The notes beneath the pieces were generated by a model. It was given only the letters and a program-made list of their open reading frames with translations. It searched no databases and was not told the DNA's origin. Positions 1-10,994 of a stretch of DNA of 64,000 bases are shown piece by piece. Every line of letters begins with the position of its first letter. The stretch's first letter is position 1. Both the position numbers and the translations under genes were made by a program. This DNA is from Aedes albopictus (Eukaryota > Arthropoda > Insecta > Diptera > Culicidae): positions 222,894,853 to 222,958,852 of the forward strand of contig NC_085136.1 of the NCBI RefSeq assembly GCF_035046485.1, written 5' to 3'.

Positions 1-2
1 CT

Positions 3-2604
3 CCTTTCAAATCTCCTGGGGCAGATGGGATTTATCCTATTTTGCTTCAGAAGGGATTTGAATATTTCAAACATGTTTTGAAAAAACTACTTGTTTGCAG
101 TTTCGCTACAGGGTATATTCCCAAATCCTGGAGGGATATTACTGTAAAGTTTATTCCGAAAGTGGGTCGTGCGTCGTATGAAGAAGCAAAGAGTTTCAGA
201 CCTATCAGTTTGACCTCTTTTCTTCTGAAATGCTTAGAACGCATTGTGAATCATCACATCCGTGATGTTCATCTGGCCAACGTGTCTCTTCATGTGAACC
301 AACATGCCTACCAATCTGGTAAGTCCACTGTGACTCTTTTACACAAGGTTGTTTACGATATCCAGAAAGCATTCGCACAAAAGCAATCTTGTTTGGGTGT
401 TTTCTTAGATATCGATGGTGCCTTTGACAACGTGCCTTTCGATGCCATATTGGAAGCCGCACGGAGTCATGGTATATCTCCAATGATTTCCAATTGGATT
501 CACCAAATGCTCAAAAACCGATATCTCTTCTCGACATTACGTCTAGCAGGGATTAGGAAATTGAGTGTTTGTGGATACCCCCAAGGGGAAGTCTTATCAC
601 CGCTTTTGTGGAATCTCGTAGCAGATACGCTATTGAGGCAACTCAATAATAGCGGTTTTCCTACTTATGGTTGTGCCGACGACTACCTAACATTGTTAGT
701 TGGTATGTGCATCAGCACCCTTTTCGACCTGATGCAAAACGCCCTTCAGGTAGTTGAGGGTTGGTGTCGCCAATATGGCCTTTCGGTTAATCCGAGTAAA
801 ACATCTATTGTTCTTTTCACGGAAAGGCGAAACCGTAATGGCGTTCGACCTTTGCGTCTCTTTGATTCTGAAATCGATGTGACTGAACAGGTAAAGTACG
901 TTGGAGTCATTCTTGATTCCAAGCTTTCCTGGACACCTCACATTGAGTTCAGAATCAACAAAGCTTGTATGGCCTTCGGGCAATGCCGGCATACTTTTGG
1001 TACAACTTGGGGTCTAAAACCCAAGTATATCAAATGGATTTACACAACTGTGGTTCGGCCAATATTGGCTTATGGATGTCTTGTGTGGTGGCAAAAGGGT
1101 GAAGTGAGAACGGTCCAATCAAAATTAGGCCATCTCCAAAGGATGTGCTTAATGGCGATGTCTGGAGCGTTCTCTTCAACTCCTACGGCAGCGCTAGAAG
1201 TTCTCTTTGACGTTGCCCCACTACACATTCATCTCAAACAAGAAGCCCTTTCTTGCACTTACCGGTTACGGGTACTCGGTCTACTAGAGGAAACTCCTGT
1301 GAACCGCACATCAACACACACCTCGTTGTTTCCACTTTCAGTGGATTGGGACAAAATTGTCCTTCCTCCAAGTGATCTTACAATTGCTTGTAATTTTCCA
1401 TATAGGACATTTTCCACGAAATTCCCTTCCCGGAAAGAGTGGACATCTGGTTATCTGGAAAGAAGTATTTCAGACGGCATCGTATGTTACACTGATGGCT
1501 CCCTTCTCGAAGGTCGAGCAGGTGCTGGTGTTTATTCTCGTGAGCTAAGGCTGTATCAGTCTTACTCACTTGGTAGACACTGCACCGTTTTTCAGGCCGA
1601 AATCTTTGCTCTTATGTGCGGAGTGCAATCAGCACTTCAGCAGCACGTAATGGGCAAAGTAATATACTTCTGTTCAGATAGCCAGGCCAACTCCAGGTCG
1701 AAGATAGTTATCGCTTGTCGAACTCAAATCGAGGAGCTGAATTCAGCAAACGCTGTTCACCTTCTATGGGTACCTGGTCATTCTTCCATCGCTGGAAATG
1801 AATTGGCTGATGAGCTAGCTCGCTCTGGAGCTTCACATGACTTCATTGGCCCTGAGCCAGCTATTCTGATATCGAAGTGTTGGATTAAGCTTCAGATTCA
1901 CACCTGGGCTGTCACTCAACACAGACAATATTGGAATAGTTTGGAGTCATGTCGTCAAACCAAATTGTACAGTGACGATTCGTTCGTTGAGAGCTCGTTA
2001 GATGGGTTGTCTCGATGGTTGAATGTTCATTGGTTGGGGCAAAACCCAACTAAAAAGCACTGTCAATGTCAAAATAGATGTCAAAACGAGTTTGACGTCT
2101 GACCGCCGTCGCATCACACCTCCTGTATACAGAACGTTTGCACAAGTATGTGAGTGTTTTTTGACATATTTCTCGTCACTTGCGTGTATCTAGAGCATTT
2201 TGATCAGTTGTCAGTTGCCCCAACGAACGAACACGATTCGCTAATCGGGGCGCAGTCGTGACCCAACCAGCGAATCCGGACTGTATAGTGCTGAGCCATC
2301 TCTATGGGTGGCGAAGTATCTAACTAATCTGTCAAAGCAGAATTGCAGCATGCTGGTCAAAGCATTGACTGGCCACTGCCGACTCAGCTATCACATGGCG
2401 AATATTCAGCAAGCTGATTCATTTGCCTGTGATAGCTGTGAATACGATTATGGAACTTCGTATCATTTGATATGTAACTGTCCAGTTTTCGCGCAACTGC
2501 GTTTCCGAGTATTCGGTAAACACTTATTAAGTGAAACTGACTTCAGAAACCTGAATCTTCAGGATATTCTGTTGTTCTTAACCCGCTGTGGTAAAGTGCT
2601 ATAG
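3..2604 (+). pseudogene. LOA/Lian-like non-LTR retrotransposon ORF2 (RT + RNase H), split by a MITE
   Basis: The frame is open from the window edge, so the endonuclease part lies outside. It encodes the reverse transcriptase of a target-primed non-LTR retrotransposon. Visible blocks in order are SPGADGIYP near the edge, a FLDIDGAFDN palm motif (nt about 405-435), PQGEVLSPLLWNL, the catalytic box CADD (C in place of the usual Y/F, nt about 673), then RNase H with CYTDGS, an E in FQAEIFAL, SDSQA and ELADELA. The C-terminal C-x2-C ... H-x4-C knuckle is found only downstream at nt 2431-2490. The reading frame breaks at 1970 because a 314-bp TA-flanked MITE is inserted; before and after it the frame is the same, ending at a stop at 2602-2604. 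FLDIxGAFDN plus RNase H fits the LOA/Lian group. The clade call is inference from motifs. Confidence 0.85.
1970..2283. mobile_element. 314-bp TA-flanked MITE (Tc1/mariner type) inside the LOA-like ORF2
   Basis: The element starts CAGTGACGATTCG and ends CGAATCCGGACTG, with TA on both sides (1968-1969 and 2284-2285). The outer 20 bases of the two ends match at about 16 positions as inverted repeats. It has no ORF of its own. Removing it together with one TA leaves the RNase H-side frame and the zinc-knuckle frame exactly in register, which fixes the borders. CAGT ends with a TA duplication are typical of Tc1/mariner-mobilised MITEs. Confidence 0.85.
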
Positions 2605-2862
2605 GCTCTCTTTCGCTTTATGCGTTATTACAGTGCCCTTTTCAGGGCGCTGTTTGAACCCATTGTGGTACGCTTGTGCGTTAGTACCCTCTTCCAGGGT
2701 ATTTTTCCTATTTCCCTACCTGTCCATATTCCCATCCAAATCCTTTTTCCTTCCTTTTCCCTCAGGTAGATGATGAAATAGGCTGTTATTTTGGCGATGG
2801 CACAAATGTCCCAAATGGAGGAAAACGTGCCTCTGGAGCCGGCCTTCTGATACATGATACCT
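2605..2862 (+). other. 3' UTR and end of the LOA-like element
   Basis: This is the non-coding tail after the ORF2 stop. It ends in two TGATAC-like units (about 2848-2861), after which sequence of the neighbouring R1 element on the opposite strand begins. The exact 3' border is an estimate. Confidence 0.45.
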
Positions 2863-5562
2863 GAAGGGTCGATCTCGACCGCAGGGCACCGGTATGACCT
2901 ACGAAGCCGACACCGAACCCCTGGACCACCTCTTGTACTGCATCTGGACTAGCCACTCTCCGAGTCCACGCGCCACCTCCTTTGTAGCTCCCAGACGATA
3001 TGAGTGATAGCCGTTGAAACGGCGTTCCAGCCAAACTTATCCCTACACATCCTCTGAATCAAGTTGTCCGGGTTTGTGTCCTTCCCGCATGTGGCAAGCA
3101 TGCGGTCACGAATTGTGCAAAAACGTGGGCACACGAACAAAACGTGTTCCGTCGTTTCCTCTAAACCATTGCACACTGGGCATTCGGGAGAATCCGCCTC
3201 TTGTACTGCATCTAGACTAGCCACTCTCCAAGTCCACGCGCCACCTCCTTTGTAGCTCCCAGACGATATGAGTGATAGTCGTTGAAACGGCGTTCCAGCC
3301 AAACTTATCCCTACACATCCTCTGGACCAAGTTGTCCGGGTTTGTGTCCTTCCCGCATGTGGCAAGCATGCGGTCACGAATTGTGCGAATACGTGGGCAC
3401 ACGAACAAAACGTGTTCCGCCGTTTCCTCTAAACCATTGCACACTGGGCATTCAGGAGAATCCGCATGCCCGAAACGGTGTAGATACTGTCGGAAGCAAC
3501 CATAACCTGTAAGGACCTGTGTCAGGTGGAATGTAACTTCCCCATGGCGCCTATTAATCCAAATATCTACCCTCGGTATCAACCAATGGGTCCACCTTCC
3601 TTTGGTGGAACTGTCCCACGCGCGCTGCCATTTGACCATAGAGGCCATCCTGGCAGTCCTGCGTATGCCTCTTGTGCTGCGCATTTCGAAGCACTCCATG
3701 TCCTCACTGATAAGAATGCTGATAGGCACCATACCAGTAATGACGCAGAGAGCGTCGTGTGACACGGTACGGTACGCGCTAGCAACCCTCAGACACATAA
3801 GCCTGTAAGTACTTTCCAGCTTCCGTCGGTAGCATTCAGTACTTAGCGCGGTGCCCCACGCCGGGCCGCCATACCTAAGTATGGATGTAGCAACACTAGC
3901 CAGAAGCTTGCGCTTACTGGTGTACACCGCAGAGCTATTGGACATCATCCGGGACAGTGCCGCAATAGCTGTGGGGGCTCTTTTACAGGCATAAACGACG
4001 TGGCTACCGAAGGTAAGCTTATCGTCGATCATCACACCCAAATGTTTGACGGAGAGCTTTGACAGTATAGTGCACTCTCCTACACTGATCTCCGTCTGCT
4101 GCTCTGACTTCCGGTTGTTAACAACCGTCACCTCTGTCTTGTGGTGAGCCAGCTCCAGTTTCCTGGATCGCATCCACGCCTCCACAACCTTGATCGAGTG
4201 GTCGGTAGTCAACTTCACCTCCTCGATCGTTTCACCGTAAACTTCGAGCGTAATGTTGTCGGCAAATCCGACAATCTCCATTCCCACTGGGTACTCTAAC
4301 CTCAACACCTCGTCGTACATGACATTCCATAACACCGGACCCAGGATGGAACCTTGCGGGACTCCTGAGGTTTTGTGAAAGCACTTCCGACCCACCTCCG
4401 TGTCGTAGACTAGTACACGATTCTGAAAGTAAATTCCGAAGATCTTTTATAGGTACTCCGGTATCCCCAGACGCAAGAGCGCATTGGCAATAGCAGACCA
4501 GCTGGCGCTATTAAACGCATTCCTTACATCCAGAGTCACTACCGCGCAAAAGCGAATTCCCCTCCTCTTAGGCTCGAGTGCTTTCTCGGCGGTTTTTGTA
4601 ACCGACAAGATAGCGTCTACGGTGGACCTCCCTTTCCGGAAGCCGTACTGGTTGCTCGAAAGACCATTTTCGCCCTCGGTGAACCTCAACATTCTTATTG
4701 AGGATGATCTTTTCGAGCACCTTCCCCGCCGTGTCAATCAAGCATATTGGTCTATATGCCGACGGGTCTCCGGGTGGTTTCCCGCCTTTGGCAATAGTAC
4801 CAGGCTCTGCCTCTTCCAAGCTTCTGGGGAAACTCCCTCGTCCAGGCATTTCTGCATAGCAGACCTGAACATCTCGGGAGCCTCTGCAATAGCTACTTTT
4901 AAGGTCAGGTTCGGAACTCCGTCCGGACCTGGGGCCTTACCTACGCTAAGGGACTTAGCTATCCCCGCAAGTTCCACATCGGTGACCCTCTCCTCATCGC
5001 CAGCCCCAGTCTCCGGCCGTCCTACGAAAGGAGGTCAAGGACTAGGATCATGACGCGGAAAAAGTCCTCCAATGATCCCCTCCAACATCTCTGGAGATTG
5101 CTCTGTAGGAGCCATCACACCTCTCGTCTTGGCCATAACGATCCTGTAGGCGTCACCCCACGGGTTCGTATAGGCACTCTGACAGAGACCCTCAAAGCAG
5201 GCCTTTTTGCTTGCTCTTATCTCTGTCTTAAGCGCGGCTTTTGCAGCGGCGAACACCACCCGCCGTTCGTTTCGCTCTTCCTCTGATCGTGCTCGCTGCA
5301 TCCGCCGCCTAGCCCGTAGGTAGGCGCGGCGCAGGTCCGCAATCGCGTCGGTCCACCAGTAAGCTGGTGGCCTCCCATTTCTAGGGTGGACTCGCCTAGG
5401 CACGATCGCATCACACGCACATGAGAGCACCGCTACCAGCTCATCGCCGTCTAAACCGATTAAGGTGAAATGGGAGCGCGTCCAGGTTCGTTTTTGCCCC
5501 GCATTTTCCAGAGCACCGATCTTATCATCCACAAATTGCCTGAAAACGAAAATGCTACTCAA
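2863..5562 (-). pseudogene. R1-clade non-LTR retrotransposon, decayed reverse transcriptase
   Basis: Read on the minus strand, the pieces follow the order of an R1-type ORF2. A pre-RT linker (5562-5035) is followed by the RT N-terminus with GKAPGPDGVPN (near 4930), AYRPICLIDTAGKVLE (near 4750), the NQYGFRKGRST block (near 4660), SGVPQGSILGP (near 4355) and GFADN at the catalytic box (near 4265; N replaces the second D, so RT is predicted inactive). The last 390 residues (4395-3217) end with a C-x2-C-x8-H-x4-C knuckle. Frameshifts near 5035, 4850 and 4740 and a stop near 4449 break it. There is no RNase H, as expected for R1. Its 3' end is duplicated in tandem (separate entry). Confidence 0.85.
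2929..3465 (-). repeat. 268-bp tandem duplication of the R1 3' end
   Basis: Units lie at about 2929-3196 and 3197-3465. Both carry the zinc-knuckle coding segment (CPVCNGLEET...HVLFVCPR) and the last 60 residues of the R1 protein, with scattered substitutions. The unit junction joins the 3' UTR start of one copy to the knuckle of the next, so it is a direct duplication of the element tail rather than two insertions. Confidence 0.85.
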
Positions 5563-5689
5563 TGTGTACCACGAGTGAGCAAGGCTACTCTTTGCTTTTT
5601 CAGCTCTGTTTATTGTTTAGATGACGAGATCCGTGCTTTTGATATTTGCAAGGCAGCCATTGTGACGGCCATCTTTGGATTCGCTCATA

Positions 5690-5830
5690 TATGTCCTTAA
5701 GTTTCGCTCGCGGCGGAGCGCCTCCCTAAATACCCCTTCGTCGAAGTATGATGTCTTCCACCTGCGAGGGCTTGGCCTTGTCCTAGCCGCCTCTTCTTCT
5801 ATCCAGTGCTTGTGTGTTGCTGCAGATCTG
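5690..5830 (-). pseudogene. R1 endonuclease-to-RT linker fragment
   Basis: The minus strand encodes a stretch with RRWKTSYFDEGVFREALRRE, the W..YFD..VF.EALR pattern that precedes the RT domain of R1-clade proteins. It is collinear with the R1 relic at 2863-5562, but about 200 bp of unrelated sequence (about 5480-5690) separates them, so the same element was probably interrupted or rearranged here. It is short, and the call rests on one motif. Confidence 0.5.
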
Positions 5831-5839
5831 GTAGATGGT

Positions 5840-8478
5840 ATGATTACCTCTCACCAAACCCATGCACAAGAGGGAAAAACCCCTCCCTTTGCGCCATTCT
5901 TGTGCACGGCCCTCGGTCGGTCGGTCAATCAGGCTAAGGCCGGGGTGGCGTCTGCTGTACATAGTAGCTTCCTCCATTCCACTCGGTTCATGGCTGTTTG
6001 TCTCCAGTTCCGCACTCTGCGTAGGGTCCGTAGATCGTTCTCCACTTGATCGACCCACCTAGCTCGCTGCGCTCCACGTCCTCTTGTACCGGTCCGATGA
6101 CTCTCGAGAACCATTTTAGTCGGGTTGCTATTCGACATCCTGATAACGTGACCCGCCCACCGTAGCCTCCCGATTTTCGCGGTGTGGACGATGGTTGGTT
6201 CGCTCAGCAGCTGATGCAGCTCGTGGTTCATTCGCCTTCTCCAAGTCCCGTCTTCCATCTGCACTCCGCCGTAGATGGTACGCAACACCTTCCGTTCGAA
6301 AACTCCAAGGGCGCGTTGGTCCTCTGCACGTAGGGTCTATGTTTCGTGCCCATAGAGGACGACCGGTCTAATCAGCGTTGTGTAGATGGTTGACTTCATG
6401 TTACGGCGAACTTTATTCGATCGTAGAGTTTTGCGGATTTCCTGCCACAATGCGCCTCTGAATTTCTCTGCTGGTGTCGTTGTCGGCGGTCACCAGTGAG
6501 CCCAAGTACACGAATTCTTCAACCGGCTCGATTTCATCACCGTCGATATAAATTCGGGGTGATGGGCGCGGTGATTACTCTCTGGAGCCCTTTGCCATCA
6601 TGTACTTTGTCTTCGACACATTAATGACTAATCCGATTCACCTGGCTTCACTCATTAGTCGGATGTACGTTTCCGCCATCGTCTCAAATTTATGAGCAAT
6701 AATATCAATATCATCAGCGAAACCAAGCAGCTGAACGGACTTCGTTAAAATCGTACCACTCGTGTTAATCCCCGCTCTCCTTATTACACCTTCTAACACA
6801 ATGTTGAACAGCAAGCATGAAAGACCATCACCTAGCCGTAACCCTTTGCGAGATTCAAAGGGACTCGATAGTGTCCCTGATACTCGAACTACGCACATCA
6901 CTCGATCCATCGTCGCCTTGATCAATCGTATCAGTTTATCCGGGAATCCGTATTCGTGCATAATCTGCCATAGCTGTTCTCGATCGATTATATCATACGC
7001 CGATTTGAAATCGATGAACAAGTGATGTGTGGGCACGTTGTATTCGCGGCATTTCTGCAACACCTGGCGGATGGCGAACATCTGGTCCGTTGTAGCGCGT
7101 TCACCGAAATTGGTAACACGATACCTTCCATCCATTCCTCCGGTAATACTTCCTCCTCCCAAATCTTGGTAATGACCCAGTGTAGTGCTCTCACCAGTGT
7201 TTCTCCACCGTATTTTAGAAGCTCGCTTGGTAGTCGATCTGCCCCAGCAGCTTTGTTGTTTTTCAACCGGCCAACCCCCTCCTCAATCTCTTGAAGGTCA
7301 GGGGCCGGAAGTCTTTCGTCCTGTGCACATACTCCAAGATCTGTTACCACGCCACCTTCGGTACTTGCAACGTCGCCATTGAGGTGCTCATCGTAATGCT
7401 GCCGCCACCTGTCGACCACCTCACGCTCGCTCGTGAGAATATTCCCGTAGTTATCTCGGCACATGTCGGCTTGTGGCACGAAGTCTCTGCGCGAGCGGTT
7501 AAGCTTCTCGTAGAACTTTCGTGTGTCCTTAGCGCGGTACAGCTCTTCCATCGCTTCGCGATCTCGTTCTTCCTGCTGGCGCTTCTTCATCCGGAAGACT
7601 GAGTTCTGCCTGTTCCGCGCCTGTTTGTAACGTGCCTCATTCGATCTCGTACGGTGTTGCAGCATTCTCGTTTTTCAACTGTTCACATTCGCCGTCGTAC
7701 CAGTCGTTTCTGTGATTCGGAGTCGCAAAGCCTAGTACTGTAGCCGAGGTACTACCTATGGCGAATCGGATGTCCCTCCAGCCATCTTCAAGTGTAGCTG
7801 CGCCAAGCTGCTCTTCCGTTGGTAGGGCCACTGCTAACTGCTGCGCGTAGTCTTGATCCACTTCTACGTTACGCAGCTGCTCGATGTTGAGCCGCGGCGT
7901 TCGACTTCGACGCATGGTGATAACTGTCGAAAGTTTTGAGCGCATGCATACAGCAACTAAGTAGTGATCCGAATCTATATTCGCACTGCGGTATGTGCGG
8001 ACATTGGTTATATCCGAGAAGAATTTACCGTCGATTAGAACGTGGTCGATTTGGTTTTCTGTTTGTTGGTCGGGTGATCTCCAGGTGGCTTTGTGGATAT
8101 CTTTGTTGTGCGCGGGCCTGCCTCTCAATATCCTTTCCAACACACCTCCGCAGTTACGTTGAACCCGCGGTTATACAGTAGATCGGCGAGTAGCTGGGTC
8201 TGCCGATGAATGCGAGATCGGCAAATCCATGTACCGAACTTCATAAAGTCGGACACCTCGGATAGCTTTTCGGAGGACCATGATGCACATTTGAGCTTAG
8301 ACTTCTTCACTGGCATTCGGCTGTTGCAAACCGCTCGTAACCCGGCCTGGAGAACAGACGCTCAGGCTTGCAGAGGTTAATACTCCCTTCTCTGTCATCC
8401 TACGACCTTGCCCATCGGGTTTGGTTACCCGATCTTCCCTAGGGTTGTTTGCAGTTTCCGGATGGTATCACGGGAAGG
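5840..8478 (-). pseudogene. RTE-clade non-LTR retrotransposon, near full length but frame-broken
   Basis: On the minus strand the blocks run in RTE order. An endonuclease C-terminus with IDHVLIDGKFF and the catalytic SDHYLV motif (frame 8143-7637) leads into a linker and RT start (7665-6988, LKNNKAAGADRLPSE), then RT with FIDFKSAYD, RLGDGLSCLLFN and the catalytic GFADDIDI (7162-6638). The C-terminal LRWAGHVIRM block with its RGAQRARWVDQV end lies at 6288-5929. At least three frame changes separate these (near 7640, 7100 and 6290-6640), so no full protein can be made. The second RTE fragment at 44922-45842 shares the same C-terminal blocks. The 5' portion (8150-8478) has no recognisable domain and is included by continuity only. 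Confidence 0.8.
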
Positions 8479-9737
8479 TAGGAATAGATGTTGGTGTGAA
8501 GAGACTGATAAACTTAATTGGTTCTATATTACCCAGCCATCGCTATGTTTTGCCAATACTTAAAAAAAAGCGCGTTGTCGTAATCAAATACTTGCTAGAA
8601 CAAACGCACATGCTGCAAAACGTAATTGGTAAATTTAGCACTCTAAAATGAGGAACTAGCCGAAGTGCATCAAGTTCATTCACCTCTTAAAATCCTTCAA
8701 TATCGAAAACACTGCCCTGTACAAATGTAGGATTGAATCACTGTTCGCATGTGCGTGACAAGCCAATGTATCTATAGCATCTACCACCCATCACGCTTCT
8801 CTTGTTTTCGCCACCACCGAGATTGCCTAATTGACAATGCACCTCGGTGTACCCCGCGACTATTAACGCGACGACGCGACAATGGCAAACGGTGGCGCTT
8901 TGTACCATTATGATTGTCACTCGAAAACATTCAATTCAACATCGATCGTTAAAACCCGATTGTGACACGCGCCACCGCGCGATAGATGATGACGGTAATT
9001 ACCTACGTACCAGCTCCAGCTCCCCCCAGAAGCTTCCCGCGCAGATGAGAGGCCTAAAGTGGCTGACCAGACCAGCCGACAATCGACCATCGACTACAAT
9101 GGGCCTACATTGTACGCAGCTGTACATAAAAAAAAAAACAAACCGACCGACGATGACAACGATTAGCAGGCTATTAACGAACGCGCCACCGAACGGCCAG
9201 CAGCAGTAGATGGTGTGATTTATTTTTTGTTTGCTCGGGGTCTCACAGCTATTTAGTGCCTAACTAGATCCATTCATTAGCTATTCATCTAGCCTAGATA
9301 GCTTACCTACTAGCCTCCACACACGGCGACCAGCTGACAATCGGCCACTACACTGATGCTGTTTCTGCTGCTGTTGCTGCTGTTGGTGGTGCGAGAACCT
9401 CTCACTGAAAGGCTGTGAGAACGCAATCGTCCGCCTGCCTCACAAACAAATTCACACATCTGCCTGGTTGGGCGCTCGTTTAGTGGATTGTGGCTGTACA
9501 TTTTTGGGGCTTTGTAAGTATAATTGCGGCTTTTCCTATAGATTCTAATGGGGATGGTGGTTGGTGGTGGTGGATTAGTACTGGGTTAGATTAGTTGTAC
9601 AATTGTAAAAACTCGATTTAACATTGCATCATAGGCGAGTCTACGCCAATTGACAGCATGAGCAGACTCCAGTGACGAGGGTTTGTTGCAACACAAGACT
9701 AAAGTCGTAGTATGTAAAACTATTAACTACGTAGAAC
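8479..9737. other. No supported gene; probably intronic or intergenic
   Basis: I see no coding signature. There is a poly(A) run near 9128, CTG/GTT-rich short repeats near 9355-9400 and GGTGG runs near 9550. ORFs here are short and low-complexity. Confidence 0.4.
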
Positions 9738-9833
9738 CACAGAGAACAGACGAACATGCCTGAACAAAATTTTCTCAAAATGTGTAAAGAAAAAAAAACA
9801 AGCACAGTTGCGACATCGATGGTGACATCTATA
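9738..9833. mobile_element. Left end of a CACAGAGAACAGAC MITE, truncated
   Basis: It begins CACAGAGAACAGACG and its next 90 bases resemble the left part of the complete copy at 61369-61895, including the segment CGACATCGATGGTGAC. The right end is absent: sequence resemblance stops where the 959-bp foldback element is inserted. Confidence 0.7.
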
Positions 9834-9835
9834 TA

Positions 9836-10794
9836 CAGGGTGTTAGGTTCATGAGTGCAAACTTTTTAAAGGGTGATAGAGGACCATAAATGGTGAAAAA
9901 AAAAGTTCTACGCATATGGTCAAATCTCAACCGTTACGTAGTTATTGAACTCCCCATGTTTTTTACTCTTATTGCCTTAACTGGCTATAACTTTAAAATG
10001 GTCAAAATTATCGCAGTTTTTTAACGCTTATTTGAAAGATTATTGAATTTTCTATCAAATGGCATCTTTGAACCGATTGGTTTAGCTGAATAACTAAGTT
10101 TTCTAGAGCAAAATAGCTAAAAATAGTGTGTTTTTATTTGTTCATGTCCATTATCTTTAAAACATGCGTAATAAATTAAAATTCTTTCTTTGGCAAAGTT
10201 GTGGCCCCTGTTCTACTCTACAATTTGTTCTTTGACGCAAAACTTCTAACTCTTATCGTTTTCTTGCAATTTTGATTTGAATGTGCGGCACAGTGCGCAA
10301 AAAAGTGCTTTCCATGACGATTGCAAATTTCTGATCTGAATTGCGACGTTTAAATCGAAATTGCAAGAAAACGATAAGAGATAGAAGTTTGATGTCAAAG
10401 AACGAATTGTCGAGTGAAACAGGGGCCACAACTTTGCCAAATAAAGAATTTTAAATTATTACGCATTTTTCAAAGATAATTGACAAAAACAAATTAAAAC
10501 ACACAACTTTTAGGCTATTTGCTCTAGAAAACTTAGTTATTTAACTAAACCGATCCGTTCAAAGATGCCATTTGATAGAAAATTCAATAATCTTTCGAAT
10601 AAGGGTTAAAAAAGTGCGATAAGTTTGACCATTTTAAAGTTATAGCCAGTTAAGGCAATAAGAGTCAAAAATATGGGGAGTTCAATAACTACGTAACGGT
10701 TGAGATTTGACCATATGCGTAGAACAATTTTTTTCACCATTTATGGTCCTCTATCACCCTTTAAAAAGTTTGCACTCGGGAACCTAACACCCTG
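9836..10794. mobile_element. 959-bp palindromic foldback MITE with TA target duplication
   Basis: The ends are CAGGGTGTTAGGTTC and its inverse complement, flanked by TA (9834-9835 and 10795-10796). The arms are about 430-450 bp each, match along nearly their whole length with scattered mismatches, and meet around an asymmetric centre of roughly 100 bp near 10260-10380. There is no coding capacity. TA plus CAG ends suggest mobilisation by a Tc1/mariner-type transposase. Confidence 0.9.
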
Positions 10795-10810
10795 TATATA
10801 AAAATGAATT

Positions 10811-10865
<55 letters not shown>

Positions 10866-10868
10866 GCC

Positions 10869-10909
<41 letters not shown>

Positions 10910-10910
10910 G
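10811..10910 (+). repeat. (CTGT)n microsatellite, 100 bp
   Basis: About 25 tandem TCTG units with one visible variant (TGCC for TGTC at about 10867). It directly follows the foldback element. Confidence 0.98.
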
Positions 10911-10994
10911 ACCGCTATGCATTCGGAAACTACTGAACCGATCGGTGTGAAATTTTGTATGATGGTATGTTTGAGGACGGGGAAGGTTCTTGGT

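Noticed and set aside
8847..9209. 120-codon + ORF
   Set aside because: Low-complexity Thr/Pro/Gln translation through poly(A) and no recognisable motif.
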